Source: Spirochaetaceae bacterium (GTDB lineage: Bacteria > Spirochaetota > Spirochaetia > Treponematales > Breznakiellaceae). From it: a DNA stretch of 64,000 nucleotides. The notes below the pieces were generated by a model. It did not search any database. It was not told the DNA's origin and was given only the letters and a program-made list of their open reading frames with translations. The number at the start of each line of letters is the position of its first letter. Within the stretch, counting starts at the first letter, position 1. Shown here one piece after another: positions 15,866-25,518 of this stretch. The translations under genes were made by a program, and so were the position numbers. The stretch lies in NCBI GenBank assembly GCA_031281945.1, contig JAITER010000083.1:1-64000 (forward strand), in the 5' to 3' direction.

Positions 15866-16888
15866 TTAATCTTTCCGCACGTTAAACGGCTTTCCGCCCC
15901 AGGGAAGCGCGATATTCGCCCAGAAACCGCTTTCCAGCAAGTCTTTTTGGGCGTTTACGGCGCCCGCTTCATTCAAAAAAACCGCGAAACACACGGAACC
16001 GGAACCTGAAAGGCCGTAAAAAGCGGGATTTTTTTCTTTAAGCTTCAAAAGCATCCGTTTATAGCCGCGCCTTTCCTCCTGTTCGCCCTGGGATAAAAAC
16101 ACAGGGAGGAAGCTGTTAAAAAAATTAACCGCGCCGCCTTCTTCCCCGGCATTTAAAAACGGCGGATAGCTTTTAAATGCTAAATCCCCGCCGCTTTTAA
16201 GCCGGAAATCATCCAGCATTTTGTACGCTTTGGCCGTGGAGGAAGAGAAACCCGGGTGGGCCAAGACAGTCCAAAACCGCTCCTTTATTAAAGGCGGAAT
16301 GGGCGCCAACAGCTCCCCGCGGCCCTCGGCGTAAGCCCAGGCGCCTGACGGCGCGGCGTCTTCCGTCCCGTCCGGCGGAGAACAGGATTCACAGCCCCAG
16401 CCGTATAAAGCGTGGACGAAAAAAGGCGCGTCGCTTCCAATTTCCGCCGCCAAATCGCTCAAATCCTGGGTTTTAAACGGTTTGCCGCAAAGTTCGTTAA
16501 CGGCGCACAAAGCCGCCGCGCAATTGGAGGAGGCGCCGCCTAAACCGGCGGCTGAAGGTATGCGTTTTTTTACAAAGACGTCCAGGTTAAACGGGACGTC
16601 CGCGTTTTTGGCGAATAAAACAGCGGCGCGATGTATTAAATTGTTTTCAGGCGGCGGTAAATCCCTTTTAAATTGTTCTTTAAGAAAACCGGAAAAACCT
16701 TCCTCCGTCATGTGTACGCCGCATAAAAAAGGCGATGAACCGCCTCTGGGGGAGGTTTTAAAAGTGAGCGAATCGGTTAAATTTAAAGCTAAAAAAACGC
16801 TTTCAATTTTATGAAAGCCGTTCGGCAATTTTTCGCCTACGTCTAAACGCAAATTAATTTTACAGGGAGTTTCTAATGTTAATTCCAT
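15866..16888 (-). CDS. ispE: 4-diphosphocytidyl-2-C-methyl-D-erythritol kinase
   Basis: GHMP-family kinase of the non-mevalonate isoprenoid pathway. The N-terminus ELTLETPCKINLRLDVGEKLPNGFHKIESVF is typical, the ATP loop is IPSAAGLGGASSNCAAAL, and the C-terminal SGSGSVCFAVF is the third GHMP motif. The start is set at the ATG ending at 16888, where the family homology begins; the frame stays open to 16939. The gene is somewhat longer than E. coli IspE because of an insert rich in Gly, Ser and Glu near the middle. It follows the DUF711 gene on the same strand. Confidence 0.9.
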   Translation of the reverse strand: MELTLETPCKINLRLDVGEKLPNGFHKIESVFLALNLTDSLTFKTSPRGGSSPFLCGVHMTEEGFSGFLKEQFKRDLPPPENNLIHRAAVLFAKNADVPFNLDVFVKKRIPSAAGLGGASSNCAAALCAVNELCGKPFKTQDLSDLAAEIGSDAPFFVHALYGWGCESCSPPDGTEDAAPSGAWAYAEGRGELLAPIPPLIKERFWTVLAHPGFSSSTAKAYKMLDDFRLKSGGDLAFKSYPPFLNAGEEGGAVNFFNSFLPVFLSQGEQEERRGYKRMLLKLKEKNPAFYGLSGSGSVCFAVFLNEAGAVNAQKDLLESGFWANIALPWGGKPFNVRKD

Positions 16889-16965
16889 AATTTTTATACG
16901 GCGTAAAACCCTTAGCGACCAAGCCTTAGTGCGCCGCAAAGCCGCAGGTTTATAGTTGCGGCCCG

Positions 16966-18327
16966 TTAGTTTCTAAAGCTGTGAATTGGCGCCGGGATTC
17001 GGCCTTCCCTTATAATAAAATCGCCGGCGGAAGCTTCGTTAACCGGAATTACGGGCGCGCTTCCCAAAAGGCCGCCGAATTCCGCCGTTTCCCCGGCTTT
17101 TTTGCCTGGCGCGGGTATTATACGCACGGCGGTGGTTTTGCCGTTCACCATGCCTATAGCCATTTCATCCGCTATAATAGCCGACAATGTTTCCGCGCTC
17201 GTGCCGCCAGGCACCGCTATCATGTCCAGCCCCACAGAACAAACCGACGTCATAGCTTCCAGTTTATCCAGGCTAAGGCCGCCGGATTTTGCGCTTGCTA
17301 TCATTCCTTCATCTTCGGAAACCGGTATAAAGGCGCCGGAAAAACCGCCCGCGTGCGTCGACGCCATAACGCCGCCTTTTTTCACCATGTCCGTAAGCAG
17401 GGCCAGCGCCGCTGTAGTCCCGTGCGTTCCCACCCGTTCAAGACCCATTTCTTCCAGAATTCGCGCCACAGAATCCCCGGCGTCGGGGGTGGGGGCCAGT
17501 GAAAGATCCAACACTCCAAACGGAACGCCCAGCCTTTTCGCGGCCTCTTTACCCACAAGCCCTCCCATGCGCGTTATTTTAAATGCGATTTTTTTAATCG
17601 CGTCCGCCATTTCGTCAAAACTTTTCCCCCTGCAGCCTTCCAAAGCGGCCTTTACGGCGCCGGGCCCGGAGACGCCCACGTTAAGGCAGGTTTCGCCTTC
17701 GCCGGCCCCGTGAAAAGCGCCCGCCATAAACGGGTTGTCTTCCGGCGCGTTGCAAAAAACCACAAGTTTGGCGGCGCCTATCCCGTCTCTTTCGCTTGTT
17801 TTTCCCGCGGTCTCTTTAATTATACGCCCCATAAGCCGAACCGCGTCCATGTTTATCCCGGCTTTTGTTGAAGCTACGTTGACGGAAGAGCACACTCTTT
17901 CCGTCTGCGAGAGCGCGTCCGGAATCGAATTTATAAGACTGGAAGCGCTTTTTGTAAAACCTTTTTGCACAAGGGCGGAAAACCCGCCTATAAAATCAAC
18001 GCCCGATTCCTTCGCCACTCCGTCCAGCGTTTTTGCGAATTCAACATAATCGGCGTCTTCGCAGGACGCGCCGACTAAGGATATGGGCGTAACCGATATA
18101 CGTTTGTTGATTATAGGCGTCCCGAATTCTTTTTCAATCTCAGACCCGACGACGACAAGCCGCGGCGCGTAACGCATAAGTTTTTCGCGCATACGGCGGC
18201 AAGTTTCCGGCCTGGAAGAAGAAGCGCAGTCTAAAAGTGAAATTCCCAAAGTAATCGCCCTCACGTCCAGCTTGTAACGCATGAACATATCTATTGTTTC
18301 CATTATTTCTTTAGCCGAATAAATCAT
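16966..18327 (-). CDS. DUF711 (UPF0210) family protein
   Basis: A 453-residue cytoplasmic protein of the UPF0210 family, related in fold to glycyl-radical enzymes but of unsettled function. Family signatures are the start [48 protein letters not shown], and [25 protein letters not shown]. The last 70 residues contain [13 protein letters not shown] and [15 protein letters not shown], as in intact members. In other bacteria an ACT-domain protein often precedes it; none is seen here. The ATG at 18327 is preferred to a TTG at 18342. Confidence 0.88.
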   Translation of the reverse strand: MIYSAKEIMETIDMFMRYKLDVRAITLGISLLDCASSSRPETCRRMREKLMRYAPRLVVVGSEIEKEFGTPIINKRISVTPISLVGASCEDADYVEFAKTLDGVAKESGVDFIGGFSALVQKGFTKSASSLINSIPDALSQTERVCSSVNVASTKAGINMDAVRLMGRIIKETAGKTSERDGIGAAKLVVFCNAPEDNPFMAGAFHGAGEGETCLNVGVSGPGAVKAALEGCRGKSFDEMADAIKKIAFKITRMGGLVGKEAAKRLGVPFGVLDLSLAPTPDAGDSVARILEEMGLERVGTHGTTAALALLTDMVKKGGVMASTHAGGFSGAFIPVSEDEGMIASAKSGGLSLDKLEAMTSVCSVGLDMIAVPGGTSAETLSAIIADEMAIGMVNGKTTAVRIIPAPGKKAGETAEFGGLLGSAPVIPVNEASAGDFIIREGRIPAPIHSFRN

Positions 18328-18456
18328 TCTTAAATGGTACAAAATAGAGGCCCCGTCCGCTAGATGCGGCGAAAAATGAAATCGCTGTTTTTAACCGGAA
18401 ACGGGCGCGGATTTTGAAAGGACGGCTGAAAAGCGCGGTTTGGAATAAGCCTAAAT

Positions 18457-20265
18457 CTACTCGCGCTGCGCGGCCAGAGCTAAAAAACTTATTACAAAAA
18501 GCGCGACGGTTACAATCAAAGCGGCGGTTACAGCCGCCGAAAACCCCATATAAATTATAATAATAATACACAGATTTTGCGTGCTGGAGAGAACCAAATT
18601 AAAAAGGGCGTTAAAGATGACGGGGAGAATAAAGGCCATTGGGAAGCCGGAAAAAACCGGTCTTTTTTTGGAGCGAAAACGCCAGCCTATTACAATGGCG
18701 AATATGGAAAGCGGCATAAAACTTAAAGCCCGGTTTACGGAGCGTATTATTTCGGCCTCGAAAACTTCGCTCGCGTAGCCGTAGGGTTTCAATCTTTTTG
18801 AAGCCTCCCAAAAATCAGATAAAAAAAATCCTTTTGTTTCGTAAGCCCCTTCCGAGGCTAGAAGAAAATCTTCGTAATCTATATCCAACAAAATTTGATA
18901 ACCGCCGGGGGCTGTTTCCTCTCCGTCCGTCCAAAGCGGCGCCCATTCAAATTTATCGCTTTTTCTGTCCAGAGCGCGCAATAAAACAGCGCAACGGTTC
19001 TTCCCGTTCACGTTGACTCCAATAATCTTCGCAAAACTTGATGAAACTTTAAATGCGCTTTCATTTCGCCCGTTAAACGCGGCTATTTCAATTTGATCCG
19101 CGTAACTTGCGCCGGAGAAGGAAGTAAAATAATCGGCGTGAATCACAAAACGCCCGCCTTCCGTAAGACGCGGTATGGAAAAGATTACGTTTTCTATCCC
19201 GCCGTCTTCTTTCCCTTCTATTTCGTCTATAAAAAACGCCGTTTGTTTTATCCCCTCAAGGCTTAAAGCGTAGTATTTTTGAACGTCCTTATCGTCCGGC
19301 GCTATGGAAAGCAGCTCGCTAAAATTATAATAAGCCCTTATCCAGTCCCCGCCGCTGGCGGCCTCGTACCCTGAGCGTTTTTGGGTGTAAAGCCGTTTTA
19401 GTTTATCTTCCATACCGTCTGTTTCTACTTCGGATATTTTATTCCACGCCGCGGACGCTATCCGGGACGCGGAATAAGCTTCCGCCGATCCGCTTTTGGA
19501 AAGGCGCAACGCCAAATTCGCAAGCCAGTGGGCGTCGTAAAACCGGCCTTCGTCCAGGGCTTTTTCAGAGGCAAAGACTGCTTGCGAAGGATTTAACGGC
19601 TGTTTTTCGCCTTGTATTCCGAACTCCATAACGCCGCGCTCAGGCGAGTCGCCCGCGCTCTTTCTGTACAAAAGCGTCTCGCTTCCGGCGCGTATAAAAT
19701 TTTCCAGTTCTTTTATTTTTTCAGTTTTTTCCGGCCAAATGTTCATGCAAACGCTAAAATAACCGGCCGCGGCGTTCCAATCCCCGTTTTGAGCGAAAGC
19801 TTCCGCCCTTTTTAACGAGGATTGGTAGGTCTTGGAATCGGATTGCATTTTATAAAGACGGTTTTCCAAAAGCGGCTGAATCATAAAAGTTAAAATGGCG
19901 AACAAGCCGGCGGCCGCCATAACGGTCATTATCGAGGGACGCAAACGAATTAAAAATTTGGGTGAAAAACGCTTTCCAGACGGCTCATAATCTGGATTTA
20001 GGCCGAAAGGCATAACCAGGGCGGACATAACCAGGGCCGGGAAAAAAGAAATCCAATCTAAAAAAGCTTGTATAAAAATCAACCGTTTTTTATAAACCGG
20101 TAAAAAAAAATCTTTTTCATTTGCGCCGAAAAAATCGCCGGCGTTAAAAACCCTAAAAAAGATTATGGCGATAAGCGCGAGCGACAAATAAATCGAGCAA
20201 AGAACCGGCTGGTTAAACAAATTAAATTTATTCCGCGGTTTAAAATGAAATTTTATTTTAGCCAA
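18457..20265 (-). CDS. Membrane protein with TPR-like periplasmic part
   Basis: About 602 residues. Three or four transmembrane segments lie in the N-terminal 140 residues (CSIYLSLALIAIIFF, ALVMSALVMPFG, VMAAAGLFAILTFMI), a large soluble region with TPR-like helices follows (AEAFAQNGDWNAAAGYFSVC, then SGGDWIRAYYNFSELLSIAPDD), and three more segments close the protein. A TTG at 20265 with GGAGG eight nt upstream, overlapping the stop of the preceding gene, is the likely start; an upstream start at 20304 would lie deep in the previous gene. No named family. The coupling to the next upstream membrane gene suggests that both form one complex. Confidence 0.65.
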   Translation of the reverse strand: MAKIKFHFKPRNKFNLFNQPVLCSIYLSLALIAIIFFRVFNAGDFFGANEKDFFLPVYKKRLIFIQAFLDWISFFPALVMSALVMPFGLNPDYEPSGKRFSPKFLIRLRPSIMTVMAAAGLFAILTFMIQPLLENRLYKMQSDSKTYQSSLKRAEAFAQNGDWNAAAGYFSVCMNIWPEKTEKIKELENFIRAGSETLLYRKSAGDSPERGVMEFGIQGEKQPLNPSQAVFASEKALDEGRFYDAHWLANLALRLSKSGSAEAYSASRIASAAWNKISEVETDGMEDKLKRLYTQKRSGYEAASGGDWIRAYYNFSELLSIAPDDKDVQKYYALSLEGIKQTAFFIDEIEGKEDGGIENVIFSIPRLTEGGRFVIHADYFTSFSGASYADQIEIAAFNGRNESAFKVSSSFAKIIGVNVNGKNRCAVLLRALDRKSDKFEWAPLWTDGEETAPGGYQILLDIDYEDFLLASEGAYETKGFFLSDFWEASKRLKPYGYASEVFEAEIIRSVNRALSFMPLSIFAIVIGWRFRSKKRPVFSGFPMAFILPVIFNALFNLVLSSTQNLCIIIIIYMGFSAAVTAALIVTVALFVISFLALAAQRE

Positions 20266-21172
20266 TTTTAGAGCCTCCGCGGGCCATAGCCGCCAAAACC
20301 ACATACAAAAGCATTAAAACGGATAGGGCGGCGAAAACGGCGGGGCTTATGTAATAAGACGGAATGATCCCGCCTAAAAAATTCAGTAAAACGCTCTGAA
20401 TTTCTTCGGAATTTAAAAAAACCTCCAAAGCCAGAACCAAGCGTAAAATAGCGGCGCCAAAAAAAAGACTCGCCAGGGGCCATACGCCTATATTAAAAAT
20501 TAGAGAAAGAGACGTTTGCAAAAGGATTAGGGAAAAAACCCAGGCGGCGAAAGGTTTAAAACCTTCCTGATAACGGCTGAAAATTTGTTTGGCGCTTAAA
20601 GCGAAATCTATACGCAATTCATCAAAGACTGAGTTTTTTGGGCTGAAAAACGGGATTTTAGGAAGCGATATAAATTCTCCGTCCGCGCCCCTGGGAACGG
20701 CCTGGTAAACTATCCCGGAATCCGGAAGATAGACGGCGCGGCTTCCTGTTTCGTTTCCAGGTTCGTCCAGCAAAACTATAGCCGCATCCGAAACGCGCAG
20801 TATAAGCCCTTTTTCTCCGAGAGTTTCCCCTTTCAACTCTATTGGAGAGGCTGTGTATGAATTTAGGTTGTTGTTAAACGCCGAAGATAGGAAAGCAAAA
20901 ACTGAAAAAAGCGAAACGGTAATTATAAAAATAAGGAAAAGGTTGATTTTTCTTCTAAAACCGTAATTTACGGTTAAAAGCACGCCTACGTAAAGCGCGA
21001 AAGGAAGCGCCCAGTGGAAAGACTGGAATAAAACAGCCGCATCCATTGACAAGCGCGCGGGCGCTGATATCGAAAAGTCCACCCACAACCGTAAAAAAAA
21101 CGCTCCCGCGGCTAAAATAAAACTTATTAAAAAGCTGTGTATAGAAAATACAACAAAAAGAGCCGTCTTCAC
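20258..21172 (-). CDS. Polytopic membrane protein, partner of the following gene
   Basis: A 304-residue protein with about six predicted membrane segments: one N-terminal (ALFVVFSIHSFLISFILAAGAFF), two near 50-100, and three in the C-terminal third, with a soluble segment in between (about 115-200). No family is recognised; the architecture recalls LptF/LptG-type proteins only loosely. The GTG start at 21172 stands three bases after the 3' end of tRNA-Arg on the same strand, leaving no room for a separate ribosome-binding site, so either translation begins on a tRNA-processed end or the start is wrong. Confidence 0.6.
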   Translation of the reverse strand: MKTALFVVFSIHSFLISFILAAGAFFLRLWVDFSISAPARLSMDAAVLFQSFHWALPFALYVGVLLTVNYGFRRKINLFLIFIITVSLFSVFAFLSSAFNNNLNSYTASPIELKGETLGEKGLILRVSDAAIVLLDEPGNETGSRAVYLPDSGIVYQAVPRGADGEFISLPKIPFFSPKNSVFDELRIDFALSAKQIFSRYQEGFKPFAAWVFSLILLQTSLSLIFNIGVWPLASLFFGAAILRLVLALEVFLNSEEIQSVLLNFLGGIIPSYYISPAVFAALSVLMLLYVVLAAMARGGSKIG

Positions 21173-21175
21173 GAT

Positions 21176-21249
21176 TGAGAGACGCGGGATTTGAACCCGC
21201 CGCCTCGAGCTCCGGAGGCTCGCGCTCTATCCAAATGAGCTAGTCTCTC
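21176..21249 (-). tRNA. trnR: tRNA-Arg (anticodon CCG)
   Basis: Read on the minus strand: acceptor GAGAGAC with GTCTCTC, D-arm GCTC-ATTTGGATA-GAGC, anticodon stem CGAGC/GCTCG with loop CTCCGGA (anticodon CCG, reads CGG), variable AGGCG, T-arm GCGGG-TTCAAAT-CCCGC, discriminator A. The 3' CCA is not encoded. The gene is immediately followed, without a terminator, by the membrane-protein gene starting at 21172. Confidence 0.95.
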
Positions 21250-21720
21250 ATTGAACTTGTTTCGGCGACCTTGCCGGTTGTTGAAACAAGTTTTGCAAAA
21301 TGCGGAACATTTTGCTGTTTTTAGCGGCTGTTGTTCAGGAATTGAAGTTTCTGAACAACTCCGCTAAAAATCTTTCATCAAAATTAATACTAGACGGTTT
21401 CACCAGGTTTTTCAATTGAGCCGTGCGGCAGCCGCCGAAGCCGAAAGCCGGTTTTTACCGGCGGTTTTGTTTTAACCGGCGCGTTTTCGTCTTATTCATT
21501 TTAAACTAATGGAACGCGCAGCAACGGGTTTTCAAACCGGCGCCTTAAAGCCTCTAAAACAAACTGGAATTTCGATTTATAATCGTTCTCGTTCCAAAAC
21601 TTTAGTTGTTGGGACGACAACCTTAGGATTTAAAAGAAAAGGCGGAATTCAGCCTCTTTTTCTAACCGGGCTGTTTCAAAACACGGTTGGTTTTGAAACA
21701 GCCTAAATCACCGGTGATTT
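21250..21720. other. Intergenic region rich in hairpins
   Basis: Several inverted repeats follow one another: AACTTGTTTC/GAAACAAGTT (about 21255-21292), GCAAAATG/CATTTTGC (about 21295-21315), and a long TTTTTAGCGG...CCGCTAAAAA stem with inner TTGTTCAG/CTGAACAA arms (about 21317-21372). A 14-bp perfect stem lies at 21669-21703. A 65-codon open frame at 21509-21706 ends inside the last hairpin and has no ribosome-binding site, so it is not called. Confidence 0.5.
21669..21703 (+). terminator. 14-bp hairpin just upstream of the FemAB-like gene
   Basis: GGCTGTTTCAAAAC pairs perfectly with 21690-21703, loop of 7 nt, ending 17 nt before the ATG of the FemAB-like gene. No T-run, so it may be a leader structure rather than a terminator. 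Confidence 0.4.
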
Positions 21721-22821
21721 ATGCTGTTAAAACAAATAACGCCGTGCGGCCTGGACTTATGCGACGCCTCTCCCAATTTTTTGCAAAGCGGTTTCTGGGC
21801 CCGTTTTAAAAGCGCTTTCGGCTGGCGGCCTTACGCTTTTCTTTTAGAAACTGATTGCGAACCGCCGTCGCCGGTTTTGGTTATAGTCCGAAAAATTGCT
21901 TTTGGAGCCTGTTTCGCGTACATACCCTGGGGGCCGGCCTGCCGGGTTTTGCCGCCGCCGTCTTTTTTACTCGACGCTATTTCTTCAATTAAAAAATTCC
22001 TTCCAAAAAACGTCGTTTTTTTACGTGTAGACCTGCCTCACGCGGTGGATGAAAATTTAAGAGAGTCTTACGCGAAAAAACAATTTATTCTTTCCAAAGC
22101 GGAAGTCCAGCCTTCCTGCACGGTGGTGATAAATCTGGAAGAAACATTGGAAAATATATTAAAAAAGATGAAGAGCAAATGGAGATATAATATAAGGCTT
22201 GGCGAGCGAAAAACCAAAGTGACTCTCGCGCTAAAAAACGAAGATTTTAACGAAGACGGCGGAGAAAAAACAAAAAAAAGTTTGGAAGCGCTGGAAATTT
22301 TTTACGCTTTGCTTAAAGAAACCTCAGCGCGGGACGGAATCGCCGTACACAATTTTGAATACTATAAAACATTATTCAAAATAAAAAATTCAGCTTCTAA
22401 AACGGATTGTTTATCTTTAAATGCGGATGTAAGACTTTATATAGCTTATTTTGAAGAAAAGCCGGTCGCGGCGGTTATAACGCTTTTTAGGGGCGAGGAA
22501 GCCGTATACCTGTACGGGGCTTCTTCTTCCACCGGAAGGGAATCCATGGCCTCTTACGCCCTGCAATGGCGCGCCGTTACGGACGCGAAAGAATTCGGGG
22601 CGAAGCGGTACGATTTTTTTGGAATCCCGCCTTCAGACGCCCCCGGTCATCCTATGGCGGGGCTTTACCGGTTTAAAACGGGCTTTGGCGGCGAAATAAT
22701 CCGCAGAATCCCAAGCTTCGACCGCCCGTTTAAACCGTTGATGTACGCTGCGTTTTCTTGCGCCGAAACTTTTAGAAAAAATTTAAGAGATTTAAAAAAG
22801 AGCGTTTTAAGGCGCCTGTAA
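21721..22821 (+). CDS. FemAB-type peptidyltransferase (FemX-like)
   Basis: A 366-residue enzyme of the FemABX fold (two GNAT domains), which adds amino acids from aminoacyl-tRNA to peptidoglycan stem peptides or lipid II. Typical features: N-terminal SPNFLQSGFWARFKSAFGW, the strand FAYIPWGPAC, the substrate helix MKSKWRYNIRLGERK, and the second GNAT core VAAVITLFRGEEAVYLYGAS followed by RYDFFGIPP and GLYRFKTGFGGE. The ATG at 21721 has no clear Shine-Dalgarno. It is probably part of the Orn/Lys-type cross-bridge or related cell-wall pathway; the amino acid it transfers cannot be read from the sequence. Confidence 0.85.
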   Translation: MLLKQITPCGLDLCDASPNFLQSGFWARFKSAFGWRPYAFLLETDCEPPSPVLVIVRKIAFGACFAYIPWGPACRVLPPPSFLLDAISSIKKFLPKNVVFLRVDLPHAVDENLRESYAKKQFILSKAEVQPSCTVVINLEETLENILKKMKSKWRYNIRLGERKTKVTLALKNEDFNEDGGEKTKKSLEALEIFYALLKETSARDGIAVHNFEYYKTLFKIKNSASKTDCLSLNADVRLYIAYFEEKPVAAVITLFRGEEAVYLYGASSSTGRESMASYALQWRAVTDAKEFGAKRYDFFGIPPSDAPGHPMAGLYRFKTGFGGEIIRRIPSFDRPFKPLMYAAFSCAETFRKNLRDLKKSVLRRL

Positions 22822-22943
22822 TCATCACTTTTACACAAAACCCTAGGCGGCTAAAACATAACTTTTTTAGCAACGCGCCGCCGCGCCAAGCAAAATGCGG
22901 GCGGTTTGTTTAGCGCAGCGGTTGTTGTATCGGGTAAAGACGG

Positions 22944-23867
22944 CTATAAAACTCCCAGGATTGAAGAAAGAAGCGCCATTCGTATGTACATTCCGTATTC
23001 GGCCTGCTTAAAGTAGACCGCGTGTTTATTGTTGTCAACCTCAATATCTATTTCATTCACTCTGGGCAGAGGGTGTAAAACTATCATGTTTTTTTTGGCC
23101 GGCTTTAATTTTTCGGCGGTTAAAATGTAGCTGTCTTTTAAACGCACGTATTCGTCTTCATTAAGAAAACGTTCCCTTTGAACCCGCGTCATGTACAAAA
23201 CGTCGAGTTTTTCCATCACTTCGTCAATTTTAGCCGTTTCCGTATACGGCGCTTTTTTTTGAGAAAGTATTGTTTTTATATAATCAGGGACGGCTAATTC
23301 TTTTGGGGATATAAAAATAAAATGTATGTTTTGGTAGCGGCCCAGGGCTTTGGTTAGCGAATGAACGGTTCTGCCGAATTTTAAATCCCCGCAAAACCCG
23401 ATGGTAAGCCCGGAAAACCCGCCTAAAATACGTTTTATGGTCGTTAGATCGGTTAAAGTTTGCGTCGGATGATGATGCCCGCCGTCTCCGGCGTTTATTA
23501 TTGGAACGGAGGAATAACGGGAGGCGAGCAGCGCGGAGCCTTCTTTTGGATGGCGCATAACAATCGCGTCAGAGTACGAGGAAACCACCTTCACCGTGTC
23601 CGCTAAACTTTCGCCTTTTGAAAGCGAACTTGAGGAAGGCTCCGCAAAACCTATGCATGAGCCGCCGAGACGCTGCATAGCCGCCTCAAAACTTAAACGG
23701 GTGCGGGTGCTAGGCTCAAAAAAAAGACTTGCGAGTATCTTGCCGGAGCAAGAATTCCGTAAATACGTTTTTGATTTTTCTATATTTTCCGCAAGCGAAA
23801 ATAAATCTTCAAATTCTTCTATTGTAAAATCTTCCGGCTCTATTAAACTGCGCCCTGCAAGCATACG
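22944..23867 (-). CDS. pyrB: Aspartate carbamoyltransferase, catalytic chain
   Basis: Joins carbamoyl phosphate and aspartate, the committed step of pyrimidine synthesis. The carbamoyl-phosphate motif [20 protein letters not shown] is intact, with [50 protein letters not shown] and [10 protein letters not shown] all present. About 307 residues is normal. The ATG at 23867, with GAGAGG three nt upstream, is preferred over a TTG at 23891. No pyrI regulatory-chain gene is adjacent. Confidence 0.94.
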   Translation of the reverse strand, partial: RMLAGRSLIEPEDFTIEEFEDLFSLAENIEKSKTYLRNSCSGKILASLFFEPSTRTRLSFEAAMQRLGGSCIGFAEPSSSSLSKGESLADTVKVVSSYSDAIVMRHPKEGSALLASRYSSVPIINAGDGGHHHPTQTLTDLTTIKRILGGFSGLTIGFCGDLKFGRTVHSLTKALGRYQNIHFIFISPKELAVPDYIKTILSQKKAPYTETAKIDEVMEKLDVLYMTRVQRERFLNEDEYVRLKDSYILTAEKLKPAKKNMIVLHPLPRVNEIDIEVDNNKHAVYFKQAEYGMYIRMALLSSILGVL

Positions 23868-24281
23868 CCTCTCTTTAAACTCCAAATCCAACAGGGCTTT
23901 AATTTAACATAAAAACCGCCTTTTGCACATACCTTAACCGCGGGCGTTTTTAACGCCGTTCAACGCGCCGTAATTTCCGCCGGTTTGCGGCTGTTAAAAA
24001 CTCCTGTTTCTAAGGCGGCCTAAATGTAAAGTTAACCGGGCTTATTTCAACAACCCGTCCGCTTGGCGGACAAGAGCGCCGGCTTTTGAACAACTCTATT
24101 ATAATTAATTGAAATAAACCGGCAAACGCCGCGGATGTTCACGTTCCGCAATTCGCGGCCTTGTTTTTTCAAATTTTTTCCGCCATACTCTACTAAAAGA
24201 CAGCCGGATTTTTTTCCGGCTTCTCCTTGTTAGCCGTAATAAAGGATTTCGGCGAACCAAATTGACCATAAGGAGGAATTC
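23868..24281. other. Leader region of the rpsF operon
   Basis: Promoters for the divergent pyrB and rpsF lie here. A short hairpin AGCCGGA/TCCGGCT at 24202-24221 stands about 60 nt before rpsF and could be part of an S6:S18 autoregulatory leader, which uses a CCG-containing hairpin in other bacteria; I cannot confirm this by eye. No gene is seen. Confidence 0.4.
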
Positions 24282-24563
24282 ATGCGTCAATACGAACTAA
24301 TAGCGATTTTCCCCATAGAGGAAGAGCAGCACAAAGCCGGGCGGGACAAACTGATTGCGGATTTAACCGCCGCCGGGGTGGAAATCGAAAAAACAGACGA
24401 AATGGGAGACCGCGATCTTGCTTACGAAATAAAAAAGATACGCCGCGGTAAATATGTTTTATTCTCCATTAAAGCGGACGGCGGTAAAATTGAAGTTCTG
24501 GACAAGGCTTTCAAACTAAATTCAAATCTTATCCGTCATCTTTTTGTAAAAAAAGACGAATAG
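24282..24563 (+). CDS. rpsF: Ribosomal protein bS6
   Basis: 93-residue small-subunit protein that pairs with bS18 on 16S rRNA. The N-terminus MRQYELIAIFPIEEEQ and the core GDRDLAYEIKKIRRGKYVLFSIKA with NSNLIRHLFVKKDE at the end are characteristic. A strong AGGAGG box precedes the ATG. It opens the classic rpsF-ssb-rpsR-rplI-dnaB operon. Confidence 0.96.
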   Translation: MRQYELIAIFPIEEEQHKAGRDKLIADLTAAGVEIEKTDEMGDRDLAYEIKKIRRGKYVLFSIKADGGKIEVLDKAFKLNSNLIRHLFVKKDE

Positions 24564-24572
24564 GAGGTTTTA

Positions 24573-25052
24573 ATGCTGGATATAAATCATGTTGTTTTAA
24601 TAGGCCGTCTTACGCGGGACGCCGACTATAAGCTTTTGCCTTCCGGACAGGCCGTTTGCAATTTTTCTATAGCGGTGAACCGCCGTAAAAAATCAGGCGA
24701 CGGTTGGGAAGATGAAGTGAGTTATTTTGATATAGTTTTGTGGGGCAAGCAAGCCGACGCTATTAATAGATACCTTACAAAAGGCAAACAGGTGGCTGTG
24801 GACGGGGAGTTGCGTCAGGATAGATGGCAGCAAGACGGGCAAAACCGCTCAAAAGTTGTGATTTCCGCCGGCAACGTACAACTTTTATCCGGCGGCGGCC
24901 AGGGAAGCGGCGGTTACAGCGGCGGCGGCGCCCCGTCAGGCGATTCTTACGGCGGCGGCGGGGGCGGAAGCTACGGTTCGCGGGGGGGCGCTCCTGGAAG
25001 CGAACCGCCCCGCGCTCCAGCAGACGACTACGCGGACGATGTGCCGTTTTAA
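24573..25052 (+). CDS. ssb: Single-stranded DNA-binding protein
   Basis: 159 residues. OB-fold residues 1-110 begin MLDINHVVLIGRLTRDADYK and include FSIAVNRR, FDIVLWGKQAD and GKQVAVDGELRQDRW. A Gly/Ser-rich linker runs from about 108 to 140, and the acidic tip DDYADDVPF is the partner-recruiting tail found on all true SSBs. AGGAGG lies just before the ATG; the gene is 9 nt after rpsF. Confidence 0.96.
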   Translation: MLDINHVVLIGRLTRDADYKLLPSGQAVCNFSIAVNRRKKSGDGWEDEVSYFDIVLWGKQADAINRYLTKGKQVAVDGELRQDRWQQDGQNRSKVVISAGNVQLLSGGGQGSGGYSGGGAPSGDSYGGGGGGSYGSRGGAPGSEPPRAPADDYADDVPF

Positions 25053-25164
25053 AGGCGCAAGGCGGAAAACCTTCAGTTTTTCTAAAACCGCTTTTTTAAA
25101 AGTTGAGGTTTCAACCTAAAGGTTTTAGAAAAAATTCAATTTGTTAAATATAAGGAGAATTGAT

Positions 25165-25491
25165 ATGGCTAACGAAAAATACGGCTCGGAAAGCCGTTCA
25201 TACCACGACAGGGAAAATGATGGAAGGGACGGAGACGATAAAAACGGGCGCGGTTCTAGGGGCGGCGATAAAAATGGAAAGCCTTTTTTTAAGAAAAAAG
25301 TATGCCGTTTTTGCTCTCAAAAACTAAAAATCGACTACAAAGACGCCGAAACGCTTCGCCGTTTTGTAACCGAGCGCGGAAAAATACTGCCCAGGCGCAT
25401 AACGGGAACCTGCGCGAAACATCAGCGCTCTTTGGCGGAAGCGATTAAAAGGGCCAGAATACTCGCGCTTTTGCCGTATGTGGCGAACTAA
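25165..25491 (+). CDS. rpsR: Ribosomal protein bS18
   Basis: 108 residues from the ATG at 25165, which has AAGGAG upstream; an in-frame TTG 24 nt earlier lies in front of that box. The conserved core is [45 protein letters not shown], written here by its parts: the CRFC pair, the DYKD segment and the [10 protein letters not shown] loop. The N-terminal 40 residues are an unusually long Gly/Asp/Lys/Arg-rich extension. Confidence 0.95.
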   Translation: MANEKYGSESRSYHDRENDGRDGDDKNGRGSRGGDKNGKPFFKKKVCRFCSQKLKIDYKDAETLRRFVTERGKILPRRITGTCAKHQRSLAEAIKRARILALLPYVAN

Positions 25492-25518
25492 TTTTTGCGG
25501 TTTGTTAAGGAGAAAAAA

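Noticed and set aside
17102-17713. 203-codon open frame opposite the DUF711 gene
   Set aside because: Antisense shadow of a well-supported family gene; no start signals.
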